Positions 1 through 10,096 of a DNA stretch of 64,000 nucleotides are shown here, piece after piece (position 1 is the stretch's first letter; each line of letters begins with the position of its first letter). The stretch is from NCBI GenBank assembly GCA_001792895.1, contig MARA01000005.1:1302001-1366000 (forward strand), in the 5' to 3' direction. The notes under the pieces are model-generated. The model was not told the DNA's origin and ran no database searches. It was given only the letters and a program-made list of their open reading frames with translations. Position numbers and translations under genes: made by a program. This DNA is from Lentinus brumalis. Taxonomy: Eukaryota; Basidiomycota; Agaricomycetes; Polyporales; Polyporaceae.

Positions 1-57
1 TCCGACGATGACGGGTCGTACGGGTCGCAGCAGGACAGGGGATATCGAAGGGATTAA
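1..57 (+). CDS. C-terminal end of an unidentified gene (truncated by window edge)
   Basis: Frame 1 reads 18 codons from the first base to a TAA at 55-57. The peptide begins SDDDGSYGSQQDRG and is acidic, Ser/Gly-rich and low-complexity, as many fungal C-terminal tails are. No domain is visible and the rest of the gene lies left of the window. It could also be chance open sequence, because only 57 nt are available. Confidence 0.35.
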   Translation, partial: SDDDGSYGSQQDRGYRRD

Positions 58-1986
58 CCGGGGCACGGGCACGAGCTCGCCTACTGCTCCACGGTTGTCT
101 CGTTGGACGTGGGCTTTTGTGCTTCGTTTGTGTTGTGTACGCTGTTCATATGTTTTCTTAATTGGTCATATTGGGGAGCCCCGCCTCTCTCTCAGCCCTC
201 CCGTCCATCCGCAGTTGTCCCGTCCATCCTCCGTCCTCTCCTCTCCCTTCCTACATTCCTAACCCTCTTGTCCACTGTCCCGTCTTGTCCCTTCCCTGTC
301 TCTTCTGTCCGGTCCTTGCTCGATCATGACCCGACCCCGACCCCGGCCATGACATTGTGATATATGCTACTCTCTTCCGCGTATTCGGTTGTTTGTAATA
401 TCTTTGCATTGCCGTACTGCACTGATACGTATACCTTCGGTCTATCAGCCCGATATTGTGCAGTCACTTAGCCAGCCGTAACCCGACCAGTTCGCCATGC
501 CACGCCCAATCACCGTCCGAGGCTTCGCACCATAGTACAGTACATATCATACTCATCCAGCTCCAAGGTGTTGGTGCTATTGCGGAGCAGATGCCGAGAC
601 ACGAGTCTCTTCTCGCCTGTTGATACGCTCAACGGCGACGTATTGTCGCAGCCCATCAATCCGAGGCGTGCCGAGGAATGTGCAAGGTCCGGCATGACTC
701 CTTCCCTGGTATTGCGGGTGAGTGCTCCTCCGGTCGTGGATCGTCCTCCTCGAAGTGCTGCCAGTATACCCGCGAGTTCCTCGTATATCTGTGTCACCCC
801 TGGCAGCAGCGTTCGCTCGTAGGGACGATCGTACCCTGGTCAAGCGGGCAGTCCGGATCTGTGTCTTAGCTTGTCGTCACATTATGCCACTCCCGATGAA
901 GGCGGCCTGTGGGCATCTGCCCTTCAGTGGAGAATAACCTTGTTCAGCAGCCGCCCACCCGTTGCGTACGTCTCCCATTCGTCTTTCGCATATCGCCCAA
1001 TGACGGCCCTGGCTAGGCTGATGCGACCCTGATGCCCACAGCCTGGAAGCACCTTCCCCACGGGCCTCGAGGCATCCTGGGCCGCTGAACGTCAGGGAGG
1101 GTGCGGGGACGAACCAAGAAGATATCTTCGCCGCTATTTCTTGATGCATAAATCACTCGAAGCCGCTGTGTCGGGCGTTTGACGAGGGGAACTCGGGTTC
1201 CTCCCTGGCCCCGGAGCTCGTGCGACTCGCCGCTCACGAGGGGACACACCGCGCGGCCAGCACACCGCACGGGGCCCGTCCACATCCGCAACGCGATTTT
1301 TTCTGCTCAATATCGTCCCCGGGAGCGGTTAACCCGCGACTAGCGTAATATTGCCGTGGATCTTCGCCTGGAGTCAATCACCGCCCTGGTGCTTCTCAGC
1401 CGCTAAGTATATGCCATTCACCCTTGGCCCATTGTAGCAAGAACAGGCCGCTTTCCCGACGGGCACAATACTGCTGACAGGGACAAGGTTGCGGAACCGC
1501 AGCTTCACGGTCGAGCTGTGGATGCTGGACGTGCGCCAGACGAGTCACGACTGCAAGAAGCTTGACCAGGGGCACCGAGCACATTACGCAACTCACACGG
1601 ATGACTTCTGGCTGTCTTGGAGACGGCCTGGAGCTGGATCCTGGGACGATCTGTCATCCCGCGGGCGTGTGGATTTACGTGAGCACAGGGGCCTTCGCAG
1701 GAACGCGGCGTGCTTCTTGAGATAGGTAATGGAACCCTATGCTGGCAGCGGCCACGTTCTCATGTGCGACAACCTCTGTACATGGGGATAAGACTTCCTC
1801 CGCATCTCCCCGGATGCTCGGGCTTGTGTCGCGTCGACACCAAAGTCGGCCCAAAGCGTAATACATGAGAGCAAACTCCCGAACACGAGAGTATTAGAGT
1901 ACGGTAGGCTACGGTAGGATACATACATAGTAGGCACTGTCCCATAGAAATCCACAATGCGAGTTGGCCCATAAATGCATAACCCC
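58..1986. other. Intergenic stretch without a supported gene
   Basis: No exon chain with good splice sites or a recognisable domain was found on either strand over 1.9 kb. Positions 180-350 are rich in C/T tracts, as in basidiomycete promoters and UTRs. Short open frames at 510-870 and 877-1290 occur in overlapping frames on both strands without conserved motifs and look like GC-driven noise. Confidence 0.5.
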
Positions 1987-4405
1987 TCATGATCCCTGCT
2001 GTCCCTGCGGCGGCTTCGCTGCCCCAGGCTGCATCTGCTGCTGCGGGTGTCCCTGCATACCAGCCATGTTCTGCGGCATGCCCCGACCCGCGCCCATCCA
2101 GTACCCCTGGGGCATCTGGCCCGGTAAAATGCCCATCCGTTGGAAGTTGAACATCTGCTGGTACTGAGCCAGCATCTGCGGGTTGGACATTGCCGCCTGT
2201 GCCGCTGCTGCTGCCGCGGCCTGCTGCTGCCCGGCCTGCTGTTGAGGCTGCTGGCCCGCGGCGGCGAGGTGCTGGTGCTGCTGTTGCGCGGCAAGCTGGC
2301 GCATGTAGTTGGCGTATGCGATATTCGCGCCCTGAGGATGGTGCTGGGCAGCATGCTGAGCCTGCATCTGGCCCTGGCCTGGGTGCTGCTGAGCGTGCTG
2401 TTGCTGCTGAGCGTGCTGTTGCTGCTGTACCTGAGGCTGTTGGACGGCTTGCTGAGGTGTGTTCGGGTGCGGCATGGGGGATCGTGGCTGGATCTGCTGG
2501 TTTGTGACCATGGGGCTGTTGCGTTGTCCCCCCGCGCCGAGCTGGGCGTGCGCCGGGGGCATAGGACTGCGAGAATGCTGAGCGGGAGAGGGGGCCACTT
2601 GCTGCTGCTGGCCCGGCTGCAGTCGCTGCTGGGCCACCGCCTGTGCTTGGGCGTGCGCCGCCTGCGCCTGCTGGAACGCGACGTACTGGTAGTACAGCTG
2701 TTGCTGTTGTGACGTCTGCTGTTGGGCTGTCGCTCCTGGAGGAGGAGGTGCCTGCCCGTTGGGTTGGCCTCTGCCAGCATTCGCAGCCCTGTTCCGTTGA
2801 GCGATAGCGTTGGCAATCTGGGCTTGGGTATAGGCTCCGGGAACAAGCTGTGGCTGAGATGCCTGACCCTGCACTTGCGGCGCCGGTGATGGCTGCATAG
2901 GACGCTGTTGCGCCGCCTGCATTTGCTGGAGAGGCGCATGGGCAGGAGGCACCGCAGACGGTGGCCTCTGTTCTGGCGCCCTGGGCGGGCTGCTGGCATG
3001 TGCGACAGAAGGCGGACGAGGAGAAGGGACTGACTGGACAGGGGGTTGCGGCGTTCCAGTTCGCGCCGCGAGTTGCGCCTGGTAGTGCTGCTGTAAATGT
3101 GGGGGTATCGGTAGGGGGGCGCCGGATGGGGCGGTAGGCGCTATTGGTGCGGGTGTGACCGACGCCCTCGGCATGAGCGGGGACTGGGCCCCGTCCGCTT
3201 TCTTCTTTGGTGGCTGCTTCTTGATATTCGGCACTGGCGCCGGCGAAGAGGCATTGACGGGGGCCGGAGAAGAGGCATTTGTAGGCGGATGGAGAAATTG
3301 GACTGGAGGAGGGACAGGAGTCGACGTAGGAGCAGGGCCGGCCTGAACAGGTATGGTAGGAGGTGCGACGGTAGGAACTGTGGGTGGGACGACGGTGGTT
3401 GCAGGGGAAGCTCCCGCTGCTTGATGGGGCGACGCGGTGGTCGGTACAGGCGTTGGCATCTTCTGGGCTGCGGCTGCGGCTGCGGCCGCTTGCGGATTCG
3501 CCTTCATCTGCCGATACCTCTGTAGAGCATCCAAGATGGGGAATTTTCTGAGACCGATCTGTCAGTCCACTGCCGCGACGGTGCCGTAAGAACATCTTAC
3601 CCTGGAGGAATACTCCGCTGTGGAGCCATGAACTGCATGAGCTTGATGCGACGAGCTTTCTCGAGCTCGTCCGCTTCTTGGTCAACCGCAGCAGCCTTGC
3701 GTTTGAGTGACGGAGGAGCTGGGGGCGTCGACACTCTCTGCGTGGCATTGACGATACGCGTCAAATGCACGTCGGGCTCTAGACATAGTGGTGCAGCTGT
3801 TGCTAACTGAAAGATCAAGATACATGATCAGCTAGTTGCACGGTATAGAGGCTTCTAAAAGGGGATGGCTTGCGACACGAACCAACATGCGCGCTTCTAC
3901 CTCCACAGCATCCGCATCTGACCAGGGAGTGGCGGACTTCTTAGAAAGTAGGCATATGTCCGCCCAGCGAGATTCGTCGTTAGGAGTCAGTACGACTCTC
4001 GTTCGCTCCGGCTGGTCGAGCTCTGGCTCATTGCTCCTCGCTGGGCGGTAATCGAGTAGCTCAACAATCAAGCATCCTATAAACTCGTTCAGTATAACAG
4101 TATATAAGACAGGAATAGACCAGTGTACCTTCAAAAAATGGTAACCCGGCGGCGTCGAACAGCTCGATGAAATCCACGGGTATATGCTGGGCGCGTATGT
4201 CATCGAGCAACGACTGAGACAGCAATTAGCCAGAGCATAACGTTCAGCACTGTATATTTACCGCTGTCTGACTGTTGTAGAGGAACTTGGACCCGTTATT
4301 CAGCGTCCAATATTCGCGATATAGTCGTACAGTGAATGACGGTGGCGAGTGCTCGTTGGTCTTGAGAAGACCCTGGACAAAGCGGGTCATGTTGTACAAC
4401 GCCAT
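1987..4405 (-). CDS. SPT20: Spt20, SAGA transcription co-activator subunit
   Basis: Spt20 is a structural subunit of the nuclear SAGA histone acetyltransferase complex. Five exons fit in phase: 4405-4262, 4213-4129, 4076-3883, 3806-3601 and 3547-1987, giving about 729 aa. The N-terminal 200 residues form the Spt20 domain, with PPSFTVRLYREYWTLNNGSK, then a helix holding VDFIELFDAAGLPFFEG, then CLIVELLDYRP and a KARRIKLMQFM segment. From about residue 210 the protein is low-complexity, rich in Q, A and P with long polyglutamine blocks, as in other fungal Spt20 tails. The start is the ATG of MALYNMTRF; no ATG lies upstream in frame before a stop. It is head-to-head with HGH1, 207 bp away. The introns are 48-76 nt. 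Confidence 0.93.
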
Positions 4406-4612
4406 GTCCGCATGGATAAGGGCGAACGTCTTGGGGGTCGGGACCCGGGCGGAGGGTGGCTGGTGGGCGAACTTGAGGACACGCAGGCGAGTGGCCAAAC
4501 ATGGTCCATGGAAGGCGCGACGCGTCTCTTATGTAATCCAGTGCCAGGCGTCTATCGCTAACTAACATGGTTCAGGGAGAAAATGGTCTCAAGGCTCTCT
4601 TCATCTCAAACA
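4406..4612. promoter_or_regulatory. Shared divergent promoter of SPT20 and HGH1
   Basis: Only 207 bp separate the two start codons, which face away from each other, so both core promoters and 5' UTRs must fit here. I see no clear TATA box on either strand, as is usual for housekeeping genes. This is inferred from the gene layout, not from a recognised motif. Confidence 0.5.
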
Positions 4613-6289
4613 ATGGCCACCGCCGCTCAGTTTCAAGAGGTCAGGCCCTTGATTCGCTGGCAAGTACAGTCATTTGACCACGCAGCCAGCTCTTCCAATT
4701 TTTGCGAGACAAAAACCCCAACGTCCGGCAAATTGCTCTCGCAAACCTCCTTGGACAGACGCCTAAAGGCTCGCCCCATCGGGATCTCTTCTACTCGGGT
4801 CTGAAGAGCGGCGGACTACAAGAGAAGCAGGAGAACGATGTTATCCGAGACATAAAGATTCTGTGCCGAGACCAGCTCGTATGCCCTACTCGGACTGCAC
4901 TCGGCGTTGGTTACTAAGTTGAACTCAGGCTACTGCTCATGATGCTTTCCGAGCACTTGTCAATCTATCGGACAACTCCCTCCTCGTAGGTGCACTGTCC
5001 GAAGTATCGTTCATGAAATTCCTCGTCTCGTACATGATAGTGAGTTCGCGTCTCCTCGCAAGGCCGGTTAACGCTGACATGATCGTTGCAGAATCCTCAA
5101 TCGATCCTCGCGGATCTGGCCTCGATGCTGCTATCAAACGTGACTGCTTCCGCAAGTGCATGTTCTGTGCTTCTCAACCTCAAGATAGCCGTGCTTCCCG
5201 ATCCCAAGTCTCCTATGAAGGTCTTCCCCGTGGACTCACGCTCGGGCACTTGTCCAGCGCCCGTGCCATACCCGGAGGGGGATCCGAAAGAAGTCCTTGC
5301 GCTTCCTTTGCTTCTAGACGCTTTCGTCAAGGCTGCACCAATAACAGAGGATACAGACCTCGCCAAGCGACCGTTCAAAGGGGACCTCCACTTTTTGGCC
5401 AGTGTCTTCGCTAACCTCAGCACGGTAAGTGATCACGTCCTCTGTACCTGCCACCCATTGCGACTAATCTATGGTTACCTCAATAGACTCATGCAGGACG
5501 AAGTTTCTTCTTGACCCCAAGATCATCAGATCCGTTTGGAGAGGACGTCGATGTGGAGTTTCCATTATCCAAATTGCTCGCTTTCACGGAGCACAAAGAT
5601 ACGATCAGACGGGGCGGAGTTGCCTCTACGATAAAGTCAGTCAATGTCAATATCATACTTACCTCCACACTCAAGCCGTTGCCAGGAACTGCGCTTTCCA
5701 GACCTCAGCGCACCGCGCTCTCCTCACAGAAGATAGCGAAAAGGTCACCTTGTCACCATCGACGGTCGCGGCGCCCGGCATCAACATCCTCCCATATATA
5801 TTGTTACCTCTAGCAGGCCCGGAAGAGTTCGACTTGGAGGCAAGTCTCTCTGTCTGATATGCTTCTTGACCACAGCCACTGATACATCGGGAACAGGATC
5901 AGGAGAAGCTTCCTTCGTCCTTGCAGTTCCTTCCGCCGACCAAGAAACGCGAGCCCGATCCGGTAATACGCCTGACCCATGTGGAAACCTTGCTCCTGCT
6001 CTGTACGACTTACTGGGGTCGGGAGTACCTCCGATCGCATGGCGTCTACGAGGTCGTCCGTGCCCTGCACGAGAACGAGACGGTCGATAAGGCGAGTTCT
6101 GTGCATCCGTTTTGCCATGGGGAATCTTGCTGATCTAGCAACGTGCAGATCTCGGAGCATGTGGAGCGACTGGTTAACTTGCTCAAACAGTCTGAGACAA
6201 AAGAGACAATGCAAGATGGGGCTGACTTGCACTTAGATGCAGACAACCGCGAGTCTGACGACGAAGATGGCAAGATAGAAGAGATCTGA
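4613..6289 (+). CDS. HGH1: Hgh1 homologue, eEF2-folding chaperone
   Basis: Hgh1 is an armadillo-like cytosolic chaperone that helps nascent elongation factor 2 fold with the TRiC chaperonin. Eight exons fit in phase: 4613-4639, 4690-4878, 4929-5039, 5092-5424, 5487-5635, 5686-5839, 5897-6091 and 6149-6289, about 432 aa. Family hallmarks are FLRDKNPNVRQIALANLLGQ followed by TPKGSPHRDLF near the N-terminus, NILPYILLPLAGPEE in the middle, and KKREPDPVIRLTHVETLLLL before YLRSHGVYEVVRALHENE. The tail is acidic. The introns after 5839 and 6091 begin with GC (GAG|GCAAGT and AAG|GCGAGT) rather than GT; only these donors keep the frame. It converges on the Gag-like gene downstream, with 303 bp between the stops. 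Confidence 0.92.
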
Positions 6290-6592
6290 GCTGTATCATC
6301 TCTCTAGACATGACAACGTGACTATTGTATCTCTAGTGCAACGCACCCAGTGAGCGATGTCGAATGTCGTATGCAGGATTTTATAGTTTGTCCAATCAGA
6401 TCATCTAAGACGCAAACATAACGTGAATCATTTCCGAATGTAGGTAGCATACACAAGCCGTCTCGAAAGTGTCCATATCACGACAGAACAAGCATCAATA
6501 TCCGAAAGATGTGACCAAGTAAGGAAATCGACCTGCACAGATGCCTTTAACCACCTCATGTTCTACGAACCTCCGACAAGCCCTAAGCCCGT

Positions 6593-7693
6593 TCAGGGAT
6601 GCGCGATACCGTCCGTGGAGTAGACGATAACTGGGTAGGGGCATGTGAGGACGGGGTGCCCATCAGACCCACACTGCCGGCACTCGTGGATTCTCCGGTA
6701 CCTGCACGGCGACTTCGTGCACACGCCCGAGTTGAATAGCTCACAGAGCTCCTTCCTGCTCGTGAACACTCCGTGGTGGGGCGAAGTTGAGCTAATGACC
6801 CTCTGGCGACCGCCCGTGCTGGTGGTATGATCCGCGGCGTATCTCGATCCCTCCCTGCCAGTCAGGTGGCGTGCATGGAGCCCTGCATCCACATGCGCCC
6901 ACCTGGAGTAGTTCCTGTCCTTCATCTCGCGCACCCGAGCCCGGAAGAAATCGAAGTGGTACGCGAGCACCGCGGCCCATTCGTATGTGGCCGCGAAAGC
7001 CACGAGACGCGAGAGGTACTGATGCGATCCGTCCGCCAGCAGCTGCAGGTCGTAGACGCTTGTGCACGAGGCGAGGAGGATGCGGAAGTAAGTGGTGAGG
7101 GGGTCTATGAGGCTCTGCAGCACCGGGTATTCCTGGACGCCCGTCCCTTGTCCGTCGTAACTCCTACGCCCCAAGTTCGAGTCGAGCTTGTGAAGTTCCT
7201 CTGCTTCGAACTTGTGGTTGGCAATGGCCGTGACCACTGATCCCTTGACAGAGGGGAACTTTTCGCGTAATGCGAGGTCCAAGGCCGGGTCGGGTCCGAG
7301 CTGTGGGTAGCGACGTCGTCGCTGTTCTTGTAGCTGCTCCTCAGTGAGGTCAGAGTAGCGCTCACGACGGCTGCTGCTCTGGGAAGGGGTGGGAAGCTGT
7401 CTGATCCCCGCAACGATGTTGGAAAGCTGGTCAGTACTCAGCGAGTAGTCGTGATGGCCGATGCTCTGGTCGGACAAGAGTGCAGGGCTACCAGGAGGGG
7501 AAATGCCCGCCGGGTAGGCTGAGTACGCGACGGGTCCTGGATACGGGTGGCTCGAAGACATGTCGAGGAACGACGGTTGGTGACTGGAAGAGAAGTCGGA
7601 ACGCTGCGACAACCAGGCGTTCATTGAGGCGAGTGAGTCAGTAGAGTTGCACGAAGCGACCGAAGAGGAGGATTTGGATGCAGGCGAGTCCAT
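6593..7693 (-). CDS. Gag/capsid-like protein with CCCH-type finger and CCHC zinc knuckle
   Basis: This is one uninterrupted reading frame of 366 codons from ATG 7693. The N-terminal ~100 residues are Ser/Pro/Gly-rich. The middle (about 190-290) is helical and aromatic-rich, including EYPVLQSLIDPLTTYFRILL and YEWAAVLAYHFDFFRARV. The C-terminus holds C-x7-C-x4-C-x5-H followed at once by a perfect C-x2-C-x4-H-x4-C zinc knuckle (CRQCGSDGHPVLTC). A capsid-like helical region followed by a nucleic-acid-binding knuckle is the layout of retroelement Gag proteins and related fungal element ORFs. No protease, reverse transcriptase, integrase or terminal repeat lies nearby, so it may be a domesticated or orphaned gag. 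An intronless gene is unusual among these neighbours. The function is unknown. Confidence 0.7.
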   Translation of the reverse strand: MDSPASKSSSSVASCNSTDSLASMNAWLSQRSDFSSSHQPSFLDMSSSHPYPGPVAYSAYPAGISPPGSPALLSDQSIGHHDYSLSTDQLSNIVAGIRQLPTPSQSSSRRERYSDLTEEQLQEQRRRRYPQLGPDPALDLALREKFPSVKGSVVTAIANHKFEAEELHKLDSNLGRRSYDGQGTGVQEYPVLQSLIDPLTTYFRILLASCTSVYDLQLLADGSHQYLSRLVAFAATYEWAAVLAYHFDFFRARVREMKDRNYSRWAHVDAGLHARHLTGREGSRYAADHTTSTGGRQRVISSTSPHHGVFTSRKELCELFNSGVCTKSPCRYRRIHECRQCGSDGHPVLTCPYPVIVYSTDGIAHP

Positions 7694-7776
7694 GGTTGTG
7701 GTTGCAGTACGTCGCGTGGTGTTCTATGTGCTGGGTGGGGAGATCTGAGGGTAGAAACGTCGGCGTTGGGCAGCTG

Positions 7777-7782
7777 TTTATA
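7777..7782 (-). promoter_or_regulatory. TATA box of the Gag-like gene
   Basis: On the minus strand the bases read AGTATAAACAG, with TATAAA 84 bp upstream of ATG 7693. The position fits a core promoter with a short 5' UTR. Confidence 0.45.
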
Positions 7783-8470
7783 CTCCCCGAGGGTAGGTCA
7801 AAGCGGCGTGAGCCGAGACACGTGGTGTCTAAGCAATGCATTCAATGAGACGGGTCGCTTGAAGATCCATTTAGACTTACCAGAAGGACAAAGCGTATTA
7901 TGGACATCGAGCCACTCAGGGGGCGTGTGGCACACGTCGAGGTGTGGTCATCCGGCCTGCCGCAAAGTAAGTGGTTGCTCCTCAAGCGGGATGGAGTTCT
8001 TCAAATTGACCTAGAAAGCCTGTCAAAGTGCTCAGTGCCAGAGACGAATATGGTCGCGGAAACGCTCCAGTTCCCTTCTGGACCGCGGGTGAGGTTGGCT
8101 GTGAATAGCGCCAGCCATATGTAGGGTCGTGAACCGGTCCTCCTACCCAACAGATGGCCCTCGAGCTGGGCGAGAGCCCAATGACGGCAAGCTGGCGGCG
8201 AGGATAACCGGATAGCCGGCCCGGGGTGTCTACTCCGATTTTCACGGAAACCTCTCCCAACAATAATCAGAACTTCGCAGAAGGACAACATCTATTGCTA
8301 CACCTAGAGCAACATGAGTATAAGCATAGGCTGACTTCTGAGAAGGACGCACGGTACATAGAGATAGAAACGCGATCGTCAAGCCTTTCCAGCGAGGGTG
8401 CCAGCTGCCGCCCTTCGCCTCCTGTTCCCCCTTCTGATCTCGCCCATGTCCCCCTCGTATTCGGACTCCT
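7783..8470. other. Intergenic region, no supported gene
   Basis: This lies between the start of the Gag-like gene and the stop of the SDS3-like gene. Open frames exist on the plus strand from about 8226, but they run antisense into the SDS3-like exon and show no conserved motif. Confidence 0.5.
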
Positions 8471-9571
8471 TCAAGGGATGGAAGATGTTGAGGCTCTTTC
8501 CAAGCGTGCCCGGTGCTTGTGCCTGTCCGCCGCCTTTCGCTCTCCTCCGACCATTACCGGCCGCCCCAGTCCCAGCGCCATATCCGTAACTCTGCCCCCA
8601 CCTGAGTTCCCAGAGATGAGGGGCAATGGGAATGGGGATGGGAGCTCGTCCACGGAGAGCGAGTGGGGATTTAGCAGAGGGCCGGATGTGACCGGTCCCG
8701 AGGTTATGGACGCAATGGCGCCGTTGCCTAGGCCAGGATGTCCGCCGGGGACAGGCGTCGGTGGAGGGGACGTACCACCCATCTTATTACGCAGCTTGCG
8801 TGTTATGTGCGGACGTGACTGAGGGTCTACGCTCCCATCTGGCGGCCGCATCGTTGGTTTACGTGAGCGACCGACATATAGCGGTAGTCAATTGGGCATA
8901 CATACCAGCCACCGTGCCCTCGCCGTCTTTCTCCTCGCGTGCGCGCCGCCTGCGCTCCTCGATGCCCTCCAGCATACGTTCCCTGATGCGCTCGCGCCCC
9001 CTCTTCCACTCCTCTTCCACTCGCTCGCGCTCTTCGTCGTACGCGGTCTGGACGACCTGCAGGGCGTGCCGCTCCTGGAGCTCTATCGAGGAGAGGAGGG
9101 CACCGCGTTCGAGTGTCAATGGGTATAGGCGTAGTTGGTATGCGGGAGACGTTTCAGGGCGAGTCGCAAGCTGGTGGGACAAGCTGTGGAGTTCGGAGAT
9201 GGTTTCTGTGTAATGGCGGCCAAAACTGGGGCGGCCGATGGGCAGCGCAAATGAGTACGAGTACGCGTGATAAGAGTACTGAAGCGTGAACGTACTCTTC
9301 TCTCCTATCTGCCATCTCCTTCGCTAACTTGGATACTGCATCCTTCCTCCTCTTGTCTTTCTTGGGGTCTTCGCCTTGGCCGCCTACGACGATCACGTTG
9401 GGTGCGCTTTCGCAATTGAGATAGACATGAGGACATACCGTGTGGTCTAGAGCTTGGCCCTGCTATAGACTCGAAATGCATGTTGACAGAAGTTGCTTCG
9501 GAGACAGGTGCTCCACGGACTTTGTGGGTGGAGGTGTGGGAGACCGCGAAGACTCCTGGTTGTGGTGGCAT
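8471..9571 (-). CDS. Sds3-like subunit of the Sin3/Rpd3 histone deacetylase complex
   Basis: Sds3/BRMS1-family proteins hold together the Rpd3L (Sin3) histone deacetylase complex. Four exons fit in phase: 9571-9439, 9383-9296, 9225-8906 and 8838-8471, about 302 aa. Visible features are the basic DPKKDKRRKDAVSKLAKEM segment, ISELHSLSHQL, then the long charged coiled coil RGALLSSIELQERHALQ ... EERERVEEEWKRGRERIRER ... EGIEERRRRAREEKDG, and finally ITRKLRNKMGG before a Pro/Ser-rich tail. The order matches yeast Sds3. The start is the first in-frame ATG. The intron after 9439 needs acceptor CGTCGTAG at 9384; the earlier AG breaks the frame. Confidence 0.85.
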
Positions 9572-10096
9572 TCGGTGAAGCTGAGGGTGTACGGTGCGTC
9601 TCAAGGAGCTTAGAGGGTATCAGTAGCGTAGGCGTTGAGCTGTAGGAGGTCAATGCTGAAGTGCGGAGACCGAGCACACCGACGAGGACGTAGAGGATGG
9701 CTAATGTCAACCAGTTGCGGGCAGCCGGGCCACCGCTTCAGGCGGAGCGCTTTCGGCGCTACCCGATCATCCACTACCGCCACCGGGCCAGACACACTCC
9801 CCGCTGCTGTGTATTGTCGATTTACAATGAGTTTGTGGCTATGATTCGCAGTATCGCACGGGATTCTGCGGACACGTCGGAATCTTATGTGATCGCGAGT
9901 GAAACCGCGCAGTGACTCGCGCTCGCCAGTGCTCGAAGACGCGTCGCGACGCGTCGAGCCAGCCACACACGCGTCAGCGTCACCTCGACGCGCTGAAACT
10001 CAAACACTTATTCATACACCTCAGAACAGCCTACACACACTATCTCCTGATGGACATTGATTCCGTCTTCTCTTCGCTATCCTGCCGCAACTGCCT
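9572..10096. other. Intergenic region, no supported gene
   Basis: This contains the 5' flank of the SDS3-like gene and the 3' flank of the GH127-like gene, both on the minus strand. No domain-bearing exon was found. Confidence 0.5.

Noticed and set aside
1760..3748. Long minus-strand frame of about 660 codons over SPT20
   Set aside because: It overlaps the glutamine-rich SPT20 exon in a different frame; repetitive CAG-type codons keep several frames open.
8226..8822. Plus-strand open frame of about 200 codons
   Set aside because: It lies antisense to the last exon of the SDS3-like gene, whose coiled-coil motifs and splice phases are consistent; the plus-strand translation has no domain.
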